Notes under the pieces: generated by a model
Databases searched by the model: none
Told to the model about the DNA's origin: nothing
The model's input: the letters and a program-made list of their open reading frames with translations, nothing else
In this document: positions 8,382 through 17,055 of the stretch, in pieces
Layout: every line of letters begins with the position of its first letter
Position numbering within the stretch: the stretch's first letter is position 1
Made by a program: the position numbers and the translations under genes
DNA from: JBHENC01 sp051000345
GTDB taxonomy: Bacteria > Acidobacteriota > Blastocatellia > Pyrinomonadales > Pyrinomonadaceae
Assembly: GCA_051000345.1 (NCBI GenBank)
Contig: JBPCOJ010000100.1
Coordinates: 15,416 to 79,415 of the forward strand
Direction of reading: 5' to 3'
Length of the DNA: 64,000 nt

Positions 8382-8406
8382 TGTAAGATACAAATGTAAG
8401 ATACAA
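8382..8406. repeat. Tandem TGTA-N3-TACA boxes upstream of DUF4331
   Basis: TGTAAGATACAA occurs twice with a 13-base period (8382-8393 and 8395-8406). Each copy contains the partial palindrome TGTA-AGA-TACA, the form of a dimer binding site. The pair lies about 155 bases upstream of the DUF4331 start, and on the other side about 320 bases upstream of the GNAT gene. No regulator can be named. Confidence 0.4.
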
Positions 8407-8723
8407 TCATTGCCTGAACAAAATTTCGGTCCTACATGTTATATACGGACAGCCCGGTTGGTTTGGATTACAATTCTCTAGGGAGAATTTTTTAGCTTTG
8501 ATTTAGCTTTGTTACGTCGTTAACAGTAATTCAATAAGTCGAAATTAGTCAATCGAAATTCTTTACAAACCATCAATTAAAAATCTTTTCAAGCAAGTTT
8601 TGTAGAACATCTAACTGCAATCTACCGCGCGCCGGAGGATCATGAACATCGTTTATTGATAAATTATTTTGGTCGAAATAAGTTCTCGGTGTTTGACGAT
8701 AACGATGTAAAAATGTGTCGAAG
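8407..8723. other. AT-rich divergent intergenic region
   Basis: More than 300 bases without a gene between the divergent DUF4331 and GNAT genes. It is clearly more AT-rich than its surroundings (for example around 8480-8620) and must hold the promoter of the GNAT gene, but I cannot single out convincing -35 and -10 boxes. No ORF, RNA gene or repeat is recognisable apart from the boxes just upstream. Confidence 0.5.
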
Positions 8724-9206
8724 ATGAAAACAGCTTTAATCGTTCTTTCGCTCGAAGTCGAGGATACGCCTGCGCTCTCCGCAATGCTGAGGGCGCAATC
8801 ACAGACCTACACGCGTTTTTTTAATCCGTTCAAGTTCGACCCGGAAACAATCGCGAGTTTGCTTGCGAAGCGAAACCGGGACGTTTTTACGGGCATCTAC
8901 TGGCAAGCCGGGTTGGTAGGTTTTTTTATGCTGCGCGGCTGGGACGCGGGCTTTGATGTTCCCGCTTACGGAGTGCTGATAGACGAAAGATATAGCGGTT
9001 ACGCGTTGGCGCAATTATCCTTGAGGATGGCTAAAAGCATCTGCAAGCTGCGCGGGGCGACTCGTCTGCTGCTAAAAGTTCACCCTGACAACGAGGCGGC
9101 AAGAAGCTTGTATGAAGAAGCCTTATTTGTTCAAACAGGAGTCGATACACAAAGCGGCAATTTGATTTATCATTTCGATTTTATGCGAACGCCCGATAAA
9201 AAATAA
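8724..9206 (+). CDS. GNAT family acetyltransferase (paralogue A)
   Basis: The 160-residue protein has the GNAT fold pattern: beta4 region LVGFFMLRGWDAGF, an acetyl-CoA loop R-Y-S-G-Y-A, and a C-terminal GNLIYHFDF strand. It is closely related to the protein at 25966-26454; they share the stretches GFFMLRGWDAGF and KVHPDN/KMHPDN. An in-frame GTG lies at 8715, but the ATG at 8724 aligns with the start of the paralogue. No Shine-Dalgarno is obvious. It lies at the left edge of the polysaccharide island, so an amino-sugar N-acetyltransferase is a reasonable guess; the substrate cannot be read from the sequence. Confidence 0.75.
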   Translation: MKTALIVLSLEVEDTPALSAMLRAQSQTYTRFFNPFKFDPETIASLLAKRNRDVFTGIYWQAGLVGFFMLRGWDAGFDVPAYGVLIDERYSGYALAQLSLRMAKSICKLRGATRLLLKVHPDNEAARSLYEEALFVQTGVDTQSGNLIYHFDFMRTPDKK

Positions 9207-9297
9207 CAGGAAATAGCCAGCGCTATTCGGTGCATAAGTGTGCGTCACAAAGCGCTTCTTTCAATTGCCGCGTTTACATTCCGGTGCGGGCGACTGC

Positions 9298-9327
9298 TTG
9301 ACGCACCGCCACATGCGCCATTAGATT
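9298..9327 (+). promoter_or_regulatory. Candidate sigma-70 promoter for the glycan exporter operon
   Basis: TTGACG at 9298-9303 and TAGATT at 9322-9327 with an 18-base spacer. It lies about 90 bases upstream of the ABC permease start and is the best match in that intergenic region. Confidence 0.35.
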
Positions 9328-9412
9328 ATCAATTCAACGACTATACAAATCAGGGTATTCTTTGCCCGTCAAACAAGCGACGTTTGCTTTGCCGTCCGGC
9401 AGTAATTACATT

Positions 9413-10309
9413 ATGTTTGAATCCGCTGCTCCGGCAGAACACGGCCTCGCGGCCTCGATTGATTCTCTTCACGACAGCGGCGCGCCGCTACCCGACAAAC
9501 CTTTAATTACAGGCGGCATGGGTCACCGCTCGCTGAATTTCGGCGAACTGTGGGCGGCGCGCGAGCTGCTCTATTTTCTGACGTGGCGCGACATCAAGGT
9601 GCGCTACAAACAAACTGCGATGGGCGCGGCGTGGGCAATTGTTCAGCCGCTTGTGACGATGCTCGTCTTTACGCTTTTCTTTAATCAATTCGTCGGCGTT
9701 TCTTCAAACGGAATTCCGTACCCGATCTTCGCTTATACGGGACTTTTGCCATGGACGTTCTTCGCCAACGCCGTCAACAATTGCAGCACAAGCCTTGTCA
9801 ATAATTCAAACCTGATTACGAAAGTTTATTTTCCGCGCTTGTTGATTCCGGCGGCGGCGGTCGCGGCGGGGTTGGTCGATCTCGCCATCGCGTCGATTAT
9901 TCTCGTCGGGCTGGCGCTTTATTACGGCCTTGCCGTCACATGGAGCGGTCTGCTGATGTTGCCGCTCTACGTTGCGCTGACAACCTTGTTTGCGCTCGGC
10001 GTCGGCGTGTGGCTCTCTGCTTTGACGGTCAAGTATAGAGATGTGCGTCATGCGTTGCCGTTTGTGCTGCAACTGTGGATGTTCGCGTCGCCGATTATTT
10101 ATCCGTCGAGTGTCGTGACTCCGCGCTGGCGCTGGGTACTGCTGGTTAATCCGATGGCCGGGATCATCGAAAATTTCCGCGCGTCACTAACCGGCCAAAA
10201 CGTCAATTGGGAATCGCTCGGATTGGCGACTGTTTTGGTGTTGGCAATGCTCGTCGTCGCCGTTTTTTCGTTTCGCCGTTTTGAGCGTAGCTTCGCTGAC
10301 CTTGTTTGA
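9413..10309 (+). CDS. ABC-2 type polysaccharide export permease (Wzm/TagG-like)
   Basis: A 298-residue membrane protein of the ABC-2 exporter class. The N-terminal cytosolic part holds the typical LLYFLTWRDIKVRYKQTAMGA segment, seen here as the motif WRDIKVRYKQT, followed by six hydrophobic segments and the late motif VKYRDVRHALPF. These permeases pair with a Wzt-like ATPase to export undecaprenyl-linked O-antigen or similar glycans. An upstream TTG at 9362 is in frame, but the ATG at 9413 is the better start. Its stop overlaps or abuts the ATPase start, so the two are one transcription unit. Confidence 0.9.
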   Translation: MFESAAPAEHGLAASIDSLHDSGAPLPDKPLITGGMGHRSLNFGELWAARELLYFLTWRDIKVRYKQTAMGAAWAIVQPLVTMLVFTLFFNQFVGVSSNGIPYPIFAYTGLLPWTFFANAVNNCSTSLVNNSNLITKVYFPRLLIPAAAVAAGLVDLAIASIILVGLALYYGLAVTWSGLLMLPLYVALTTLFALGVGVWLSALTVKYRDVRHALPFVLQLWMFASPIIYPSSVVTPRWRWVLLVNPMAGIIENFRASLTGQNVNWESLGLATVLVLAMLVVAVFSFRRFERSFADLV

Positions 10310-10314
10310 CTACG

Positions 10315-11634
10315 ATGAAACCCATTATCAGAATTGAAAAGCTCTGCAAGCAGTATCGCATCGGCGGTCTGCACGCCGGATACCACACCTTTCGCGAAAC
10401 AATCGCCGGAGCCGTGCTGTCGCCCTACAAGCGTCTGCGCGGAAACGGCTATTCGACAAAGCAAACATTGTGGGCGCTGAAGGACGTGAGTTTCGAGGTG
10501 CGACAGGGCGAAACGCTCGGCCTGATCGGACAAAACGGAGCGGGCAAATCAACCTTGCTCAAGATTCTCTCGCGCATCACCGAGCCGACCTCCGGTTATT
10601 TTGAACTCTACGGCAGAATCGGCAGCCTCTTGGAAGTCGGCACGGGCTTTCACCCGGATTTGACCGGGCGCGAAAATGTTTTCCTGAGCGGCGCGATTCA
10701 CGGCATGGCACGCGCGGAGATCAGTCGCCGCTTCGATGAGATGGTCGCTTTTTCCGAAATCGAGAAGTTTATCGAGACGCCCGTCAAATGGTATTCGACG
10801 GGCATGTACCTACGCCTTGCATTCTCGGTCGCCGCGCATCTCGATACGGAAATACTCATGATGGATGAAGTGCTTGCGGTCGGCGATGCGAGCTTCCAGC
10901 AAAAGTGCCTGAACAAAATGAACGAGATCAGACAGCAGGGACGCACAATTCTTTTTGTGTCGCACAACATGCCAGCTGTCACCAGATTGTGTGAGCGCGT
11001 GCTCTGGATTGATAAAGGCCACGTTGTCGGTGATGGTGCGGCGCCCAAGATCGTCAACGATTATATGGGTTCGAGTTTGAAGATCGGATGCACGCGCGAA
11101 TGGCTCGATCCATTGAAAGCGCCCGGCGACGACATCGTGCGACTGCGGCGCGTGCGCGTTTGCACTGAAGACGGGCGAACAGCGGAGACGTTTGATATAC
11201 GCCATCCGGTCGGCCTCGAAATCGAGTACGAGACGCTCGAACCCGGCCATGTGCTGACGCCTAGCTTCGATTTGTTGAATGAATCGGGTGTGCATTTGTT
11301 CACCGTGCAGGATGTCGGCGCGGAGTGGCGGCGAACGCCGCGCGCAGCAGGCGTTTACACAAGCACCGTGTGGATTCCCGGTAATTGTTTATCGGAAGGC
11401 AGCCTGCTGGTCAACGCGGCGATTCTATCGCACATTCCGGCGACTCGCCTGCACACACGCGAATATAACGTCGTGACTTTTCAGGTAGTGGATACTCAGG
11501 AAGGAGATTCGGCGCGCGGCGATTACGTCGGGACTGTGCCGGGCGTGATAAGACCTTTGCTGAATTGGACGACGCAGTATTGCGTCCCGGAAGACGCTCG
11601 GCAAGCGAGTCCCGAAGACATGGTTAACGCTTGA
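10315..11634 (+). CDS. ABC-type polysaccharide export ATPase with C-terminal Wzt domain
   Basis: The 439-residue protein has an N-terminal nucleotide-binding domain with Walker A GQNGAGKST (about 72-80), signature region WYSTGMYLRLAF and Walker B ILMMDEVLAVGD. From about residue 260 a second beta-sandwich domain follows, like the C-terminal domain of O9a-type Wzt, which reads the cap at the non-reducing end of the glycan before export. The length (about 440) fits Wzt with that domain rather than the short TagH type. The start could also be a TTG at 10306 that overlaps the permease stop by 4 bases. It follows the permease gene directly. Confidence 0.9.
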   Translation: MKPIIRIEKLCKQYRIGGLHAGYHTFRETIAGAVLSPYKRLRGNGYSTKQTLWALKDVSFEVRQGETLGLIGQNGAGKSTLLKILSRITEPTSGYFELYGRIGSLLEVGTGFHPDLTGRENVFLSGAIHGMARAEISRRFDEMVAFSEIEKFIETPVKWYSTGMYLRLAFSVAAHLDTEILMMDEVLAVGDASFQQKCLNKMNEIRQQGRTILFVSHNMPAVTRLCERVLWIDKGHVVGDGAAPKIVNDYMGSSLKIGCTREWLDPLKAPGDDIVRLRRVRVCTEDGRTAETFDIRHPVGLEIEYETLEPGHVLTPSFDLLNESGVHLFTVQDVGAEWRRTPRAAGVYTSTVWIPGNCLSEGSLLVNAAILSHIPATRLHTREYNVVTFQVVDTQEGDSARGDYVGTVPGVIRPLLNWTTQYCVPEDARQASPEDMVNA

Positions 11635-11657
11635 AAGATTTACCGCTTCTTGCCGGT

Positions 11658-13940
11658 TTATAATTGGTCTGCGACCTTCGCTAGTTTCTGCGGCGCGGCA
11701 TTGAAAGGTGTCTTGACCGGGCGTGAGAGTTCGCCGAGCGCTTGGTGTATTCTTGCTTCGACAATTGCCGGAATATAGTTTTCCGCTATGTGCCGGTAGC
11801 CGTTGTCGGAAAGTCGCTGCCACGATTCTTTGCTTCGATAGAGCCGCAGCACCGCCGCCGCAAACGATTCGGCATCATCGGCGACGAAAGCGCTGTGACC
11901 GTGCTCCAGCCCGATGCCTTCCGCGCCAATGGGTGTGGTTACGACAGGAAGGCCATATGAGAGTGCTTGCCCGACCTTGCCCTTCATGCCCGATCCGTAT
12001 CGCAAAGGCGAAACGAAGACGCGGCACTTGTGGAATAAAGAATCTACATCATCAACGTAGCCCATTACCTGTACATTCGATGATTGATAAGCTCGCAGTT
12101 CCTCCGGCGTATTGCTGCCGACGATATATATTTTCATGTCCGGCATTTCTGCACGGATGATCGGATATATCTTGTGCATTAAATACTGCACGGCATCTTT
12201 GTTTGGACGGTGGCTGAAGTTTCCGATAAAGAGCAGGCCGTCGCGTTCGGCAAAAGCCGCTCCACGCTCATGCAGCGTGTGTATGTTGGGAATTACATTG
12301 ATGTGCGCGAGCGGCGCTTCGCGCTCCAATATTTCCTTGTCGTCGCCTGTGACACACCAGACTTGATCGCTCGTCGAAGCAACGCGCGTTTCCTGTTTTT
12401 TCAGTAGCGCCGCCTCCGCCGCAAAGCTTTCATCTCCGGTCAATTCGTGTTCGCGTCGCAATCTCAAAAAGTGTATGTCAACCGTATCGTAAATAATCTT
12501 GATCGTTCGGTCGAGTTTACGAATAGTGGACAACAAACCGTCGGCGACTGCTGCGCGGCTGAGGATGACGGTCTTAAAATCGCCTTTTTTAAGGATGCTC
12601 TTGTAACTCGACAAATAAGCGACTTCGATTCCTTCCTTCGCTAAAAGGTATTCGGACTCCGGCAAAAGCTGCGCGCCGACGGGTACAAACACAACGTGCC
12701 CCCAACGCGCGAGGATTTTCAAAATCATCGTCATGCGCAAGCTGCCTGAATCGCGCGTCGGCGACGTGTACATATCGTCGAAGACCATCACGCGCGGCCC
12801 CGCCTTCCGGTTCGCCGCAATCTCTACTTGATCCGCGTCGTTTTCCAGATGTTCCGCGCGCAGCACCTCCCGCCATTTTTCGACGAACTTGGAACGATTG
12901 AGTTCCTGATACCGCTTATAGCCCGATTCGATGTCGGTTCCGGCGGTGATTCCTTCGTAATGGACGACGCGCGACATCGGTTGATAGACGACTTTGAACC
13001 CGAGCGAGCGCACGCCGAAGCACAAATCCGCGTCTTCGTAATAGGCCGGAGCGTAGCGCTCATCGAAGCCGCCGAGACAATCGAAAATCTCTTTGCGCAC
13101 GAGCAAGGACGCGCCCGAACAATAATCGACTTCGCGGGCGAACTTGAATCGGCGATCTTCCCTGCTTTCCCCGCGTCCGTAGTTCCAACCGCTGCCGTCA
13201 ATCCAGATAATACCGCCTGCTTCCTGAAGCCGCCCGTTCGGGTAGATCAGCATCGAACCGACGGCTCCGATTGCCGAATCCCGCTCCACCGTCTCCACGA
13301 GATTACTTAACCAACCCGATTGAACCATCGTGTCATTATTCAGAAAAATCAGGTATTTGCCGCGCGCAACGCTCGCTCCCTGATTGCAGGCGTGAACAAA
13401 GCCCATGTTTTCGGAATTGTTAATTAAGTGTACGAAGCCCTTCATGCGCGAAAGCACAAACTCCGTATCGTCTTGCGAAGCGTTGTTGACAATGATGACT
13501 TCGTCTGTTTGTAAATCTATCTCGCGCATCAGCGCTTTGAGACATTGAAAAGTGTAATCGAGATTATTGAAGACGGGAATGATAATCGAGGCGCGCACAG
13601 CCTTCTTCGACGCTCCCGCATTGTCGCCCCCGGCGGCGATAACATCCATCAAAAATAGAAAGTCCCGCGCGCTCAGCGGACGCGGCGCGTTTGATCCACC
13701 GGCGGCATCCTGCGGCACCGCATTCGACTGCACGGGCGGTTGCGGCAGCGCGCCGAGAACGCTGGCTAAGCTTTCTCTGACATAAGGCGTCAATTCCTGC
13801 TTTAGATCGAGGCCGTTGGTGACGGCGATGTTCAGCACGTCATTAGTAAAACGAACGACGCGTGCGACAACGCTTACAATCAAGCGCCTTGCCGATTTTC
13901 TTAGTGAGGAGGGCAGACTGTAGCGAAAAGATTTACCCAT
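11658..13940 (-). CDS. Two-domain glycosyltransferase (GT2 plus GT4-like)
   Basis: A 760-residue protein carrying two transferases. A basic N-terminal segment (1-110) precedes a GT2 domain at about 115-335 with SIIIPVFNNLDYT, FLNNDTMVQSGW and YYEDADLC, the pattern of rhamnosyl- and galactofuranosyl-type GT2 enzymes. A GT1/GT4-type Rossmann domain follows at about 400-735 with LLFIGNFSHRPNKDAVQYL and FVSPLRYGSGMKGKVGQAL. Fused enzymes of this type usually add alternating sugars to a growing surface glycan in the cytosol. It is convergent with the exporter operon, whose stop is only 23 bases away. Confidence 0.88.
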   Translation of the reverse strand: MGKSFRYSLPSSLRKSARRLIVSVVARVVRFTNDVLNIAVTNGLDLKQELTPYVRESLASVLGALPQPPVQSNAVPQDAAGGSNAPRPLSARDFLFLMDVIAAGGDNAGASKKAVRASIIIPVFNNLDYTFQCLKALMREIDLQTDEVIIVNNASQDDTEFVLSRMKGFVHLINNSENMGFVHACNQGASVARGKYLIFLNNDTMVQSGWLSNLVETVERDSAIGAVGSMLIYPNGRLQEAGGIIWIDGSGWNYGRGESREDRRFKFAREVDYCSGASLLVRKEIFDCLGGFDERYAPAYYEDADLCFGVRSLGFKVVYQPMSRVVHYEGITAGTDIESGYKRYQELNRSKFVEKWREVLRAEHLENDADQVEIAANRKAGPRVMVFDDMYTSPTRDSGSLRMTMILKILARWGHVVFVPVGAQLLPESEYLLAKEGIEVAYLSSYKSILKKGDFKTVILSRAAVADGLLSTIRKLDRTIKIIYDTVDIHFLRLRREHELTGDESFAAEAALLKKQETRVASTSDQVWCVTGDDKEILEREAPLAHINVIPNIHTLHERGAAFAERDGLLFIGNFSHRPNKDAVQYLMHKIYPIIRAEMPDMKIYIVGSNTPEELRAYQSSNVQVMGYVDDVDSLFHKCRVFVSPLRYGSGMKGKVGQALSYGLPVVTTPIGAEGIGLEHGHSAFVADDAESFAAAVLRLYRSKESWQRLSDNGYRHIAENYIPAIVEARIHQALGELSRPVKTPFNAAPQKLAKVADQL

Positions 13941-14042
13941 ATTGATATGTAAGTGTTTGGTAGATTAATCGTTCCCATGCCCGTCTTCTTGCTTCGTCCG
14001 ATTACGAAGGATAATACGGGGCATACTGTTTCTTTCAGATTC

Positions 14043-15287
14043 CTAAGCTCCGGCAAGCGTTATATTGGCAGCAAACAACGCCGACATCAAACCCAGCAAT
14101 ACGATGAACACGGCGCGAATGATTTGATCTATACGCGGCGAACGTCCAGCTGCCCCTAACACCATGTAGATCGGAAAGATTACCATAACGTAGCGGGCGA
14201 GCGACATCGAATTGCTGGTTGATAAAGGCATCAACACAGAGATTAACGTAAAGACACCGAGCGCCCATGAGCGTTTCTTTAACAGCGTGAAGCCACACAC
14301 CAATGCGAGAAAAGCCGCCGCGACATTAAGCGGCTTGAAGTTCCACGGCACGCCGACTTCAGCCGGATTGCTTATGTAATCGAGAAAGGGCGCAGCGAAG
14401 AAGCCGGGCTTGCGTCCCCACGCTATTAACACGTCTTTGAAAGCCAGGGCATTGCCCGTAAGATTGTAGAGGTGAAGCATGAACGCACCCAATCCCAAAG
14501 GGATCAGCAGCAGGCTGAGAAAATGCACGCGCGACGGGCGCGGGCGGCTTTGAAGATACAGTACAAACAGCGCAGGCACTAGAATGATACCCGTCGCACG
14601 CGTTGCCGAAGCGAGCGCGCCCAGCATACATGCCAGCCACCATGCACGCCGTTTTGCCAGATAAAAGCTCCCGATAACTAAAAGGAAGAAGAGCGATTCA
14701 GTCCACGGCAACGAAAAAAAGTAGCTCGTCGGAAACGCTGCGGCATAGAAGACGGCGCGGTCGGCGGTTGCTTCGTCATACTCAAACTCGGTAGAAATTT
14801 TATGTAGCAGTATGAGCGCAAAGAAGAAGAATGTGTTTGCCATCACGATGCCGGTCAGCGCTACTTTCCCCGTAAGCTTTGCCGCATATCGCCACAGCAA
14901 AGGGTGAAGCGGAAAGAACGCCCAGTTGTGCTGCGCGCTCGCCTCAAACAATCGCTTTTCATACCCCGACTGCACAATATCGAAATACCATCCGGCGTCA
15001 TTAACGAAAGCAAACCCGCGTAAAGCTTGCGCAACGCTTGCCGCGTGCAGCGAAATATACGGCTCTTTGGGAGAGTTGGGAACAGGCGACTCTCTTAACG
15101 AATAATGCGTTGTCAGCGCGAAAGTTATGAAGACAATCGCCCGCGTCAACATGAAAGCGAAAGCTGCCGAACGAAGGCTGCGGCTAAATAGAAAACGCTT
15201 GAGGGCGCTTATGGCAGGGCGCAGGCGAACAATGCTGTTCATAGGTATGCTGTGCGTGCCGGTTGTGGAAAACTCTGTGCCGCTCAT
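14043..15287 (-). CDS. PIG-V-like mannosyltransferase family membrane protein
   Basis: A 414-residue polytopic protein with about ten hydrophobic segments. The loop FVNDAGWYFDIVQSGY and the following WAFFPLHPLLWRYAAKL match the conserved region of the PIG-V/GPI mannosyltransferase-2 family, seen in bacteria as lipid-linked-sugar transferases; the D and W residues in that first large loop are the expected catalytic site. The ATG at 15287 lies close to an alternative at 15242. It lies among glycosyltransferases and is probably part of the same island, on the same strand as the gene at 11658-13940. Confidence 0.7.
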   Translation of the reverse strand: MSGTEFSTTGTHSIPMNSIVRLRPAISALKRFLFSRSLRSAAFAFMLTRAIVFITFALTTHYSLRESPVPNSPKEPYISLHAASVAQALRGFAFVNDAGWYFDIVQSGYEKRLFEASAQHNWAFFPLHPLLWRYAAKLTGKVALTGIVMANTFFFFALILLHKISTEFEYDEATADRAVFYAAAFPTSYFFSLPWTESLFFLLVIGSFYLAKRRAWWLACMLGALASATRATGIILVPALFVLYLQSRPRPSRVHFLSLLLIPLGLGAFMLHLYNLTGNALAFKDVLIAWGRKPGFFAAPFLDYISNPAEVGVPWNFKPLNVAAAFLALVCGFTLLKKRSWALGVFTLISVLMPLSTSNSMSLARYVMVIFPIYMVLGAAGRSPRIDQIIRAVFIVLLGLMSALFAANITLAGA

Positions 15288-15413
15288 TTCATTTTAGACA
15301 TAATCTTTCAGCTCGTCAGCCATAAACAATTTGCACCCGGGTCAAATGATGAAGTGTGGTTAGTTTATATTTTCTCTGCGCCGAGTATGCGTTCGGCATT
15401 CGTTATCCTAAAG

Positions 15414-16175
15414 TCACCTTGCAGAGATCGGCAAAGACCAGTCGTGGCTCCAATGTATGCCATGAGCGAGATCATCGTCTTTGTAAATTTTAACTTTGTC
15501 GAAGCCTGCTTTTCGGAATTCTTCAAGCAGCGATAATTCGGAAAACAAACGCATTTCAAGCGTCGCTCCATGCCCGCCGTGAAAAACCAGCTCGTCGAAG
15601 GTTTGTCGAACACCATTTCTTGTAATATTTCTTAAAATATAATGGCCGTTGGTTTCGGTTATCCTGTAATCATAAAGCTCCGGGAAATGCTCTACTGTTT
15701 TCTCATCCTTTGAGTAAGGCACGGTAAAAATCAATACTCCATTCGGCTTCAATAATTTGCGGGCGTTTTCAAAAGCCTTTGAAACCGGCGGCGGTACATG
15801 CTCGAAAACATCCGATGAAACGATAAAGTCGAATGTGCCTTCGAGAGACGGATCGAAACGTGTGATGTCGAATTTCGGTTCCTGATGGTAATAAGTATTC
15901 CTGTAATTAAATTTGCGGGCTAACAATATGGCATAACCGTCCCAATCGCTCATGCCCAATCCTGTGATACGAGGGCTTGCCGGAAAGTCTTGAAGGCTTA
16001 AACTTTTGCCGAAAAGTTCCATCGACAGCGCATGAATGACGGAGCGCCACCTAAGCGTTGACCCGCAATTATTGCAGGATGGAATTTCCCGACCGATGTC
16101 AGCCATTTTCGCCGCGCACATTCGCCCGCAGACGTTGCAGCGGAAAGAAAGCGATTCGGATTCTGTGATGCTCAT
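15414..16175 (-). CDS. Class I SAM-dependent methyltransferase with N-terminal zinc ribbon
   Basis: The 253-residue protein starts with a four-cysteine ribbon (CNVCG at about 13-17 and CNNCG at about 34-38) and continues into a methyltransferase fold. The usual glycine-rich motif I is weak (ITGLGMSDWDGY), but FDFIVSSDVFEHVPPP and LKPNGVLIFTVPY match motifs of class I enzymes. Zinc-ribbon methyltransferases of this kind are common in glycan and secondary-metabolite clusters and methylate sugars. The target is unknown. It lies downstream of nothing on its own strand and reads towards the membrane protein gene. Confidence 0.72.
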   Translation of the reverse strand: MSITESESLSFRCNVCGRMCAAKMADIGREIPSCNNCGSTLRWRSVIHALSMELFGKSLSLQDFPASPRITGLGMSDWDGYAILLARKFNYRNTYYHQEPKFDITRFDPSLEGTFDFIVSSDVFEHVPPPVSKAFENARKLLKPNGVLIFTVPYSKDEKTVEHFPELYDYRITETNGHYILRNITRNGVRQTFDELVFHGGHGATLEMRLFSELSLLEEFRKAGFDKVKIYKDDDLAHGIHWSHDWSLPISAR

Positions 16176-16342
16176 TGAGCCGCCGGTGACTTCATCGAAT
16201 AAGTTGTCAGAACATATCGGTATGATTATTATGAATTATTGATACGGTTCGTTCAAGCCTTCGCACCGCCCTGCAAGAATCGCTGTGATAAGATTCAATT
16301 TCAAGCGCTAAAATTTCTGTAATTCATATAATCATAGAGCCG

Positions 16343-16996
16343 ATGGATCGCAAACTGTTTTCAATTATTACGCCCACGTATAACAGCGGATTAAAGCTTG
16401 AGAAGACCGTCAACTCGGTTTTGTCGCAAGAATCGGACTTGCTCGAATACATCGTCGTCGATGGCGGTTCGACGGATGAAACGCTGCCGCTTCTCGAAAC
16501 CTACGGCGACAAGTTGAAAGTCATTTCGGAGCGGGACGCGGGCGTGTACGACGCGATCAACAAAGGCATAGAGGCCTCATCGGGCTGGTATCTATACTTT
16601 ATCGGCGCGGGCGATTCTTTGAGAGAAAACATGCTCGGCAAAATCGCGCGCGTGCTGCCTGAAAATAATCTTTCGCTCGTTTATGGAAATGCCTATATGG
16701 TGGATCAGGGCATTGTTTACGATGGAGAATTTAGCAAGGCCAAACTTCGGCGACGTAACATCTGTCACCAAGCAATTTTTTACGGGCGAACGATTTTCGA
16801 TATGTTCGGCATGTATGATCTGAGATACAAAGTGCTGGCCGATCATGCCTTTAATATCAAGTGTTTCTGGAATGACCGGATCACGAAAAAATACGTCGCG
16901 TATGTCATTGCTAATTACGAAGGAGGCGGCATCAGCCGAAATGAGATAGATGTGGAATTTGCCTATGAGTATGCCGAGATGCTGAAGACGGACTGA
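16343..16996 (+). CDS. GT2 glycosyltransferase, WcaA/colanic-acid type
   Basis: A 217-residue single-domain GT-A transferase: FSIITPTYNSGLKLEKTV at the start, YIVVDGGSTDET for nucleotide binding and SERDAGVYDAINKGIE, a combination typical of the short colanic-acid/exopolysaccharide GT2 enzymes. It probably adds one sugar to a lipid-linked repeat unit. The gene stands alone between two minus-strand genes. The ATG has no strong Shine-Dalgarno. The stop is 60 bases from the convergent GT4 gene. Confidence 0.85.
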   Translation: MDRKLFSIITPTYNSGLKLEKTVNSVLSQESDLLEYIVVDGGSTDETLPLLETYGDKLKVISERDAGVYDAINKGIEASSGWYLYFIGAGDSLRENMLGKIARVLPENNLSLVYGNAYMVDQGIVYDGEFSKAKLRRRNICHQAIFYGRTIFDMFGMYDLRYKVLADHAFNIKCFWNDRITKKYVAYVIANYEGGGISRNEIDVEFAYEYAEMLKTD

Positions 16997-17055
16997 CGGG
17001 CGCGAATATCCGGCATCGGCGCGCCGCAAAGTTTCACCGCAAAGGCTTCTCCCTT

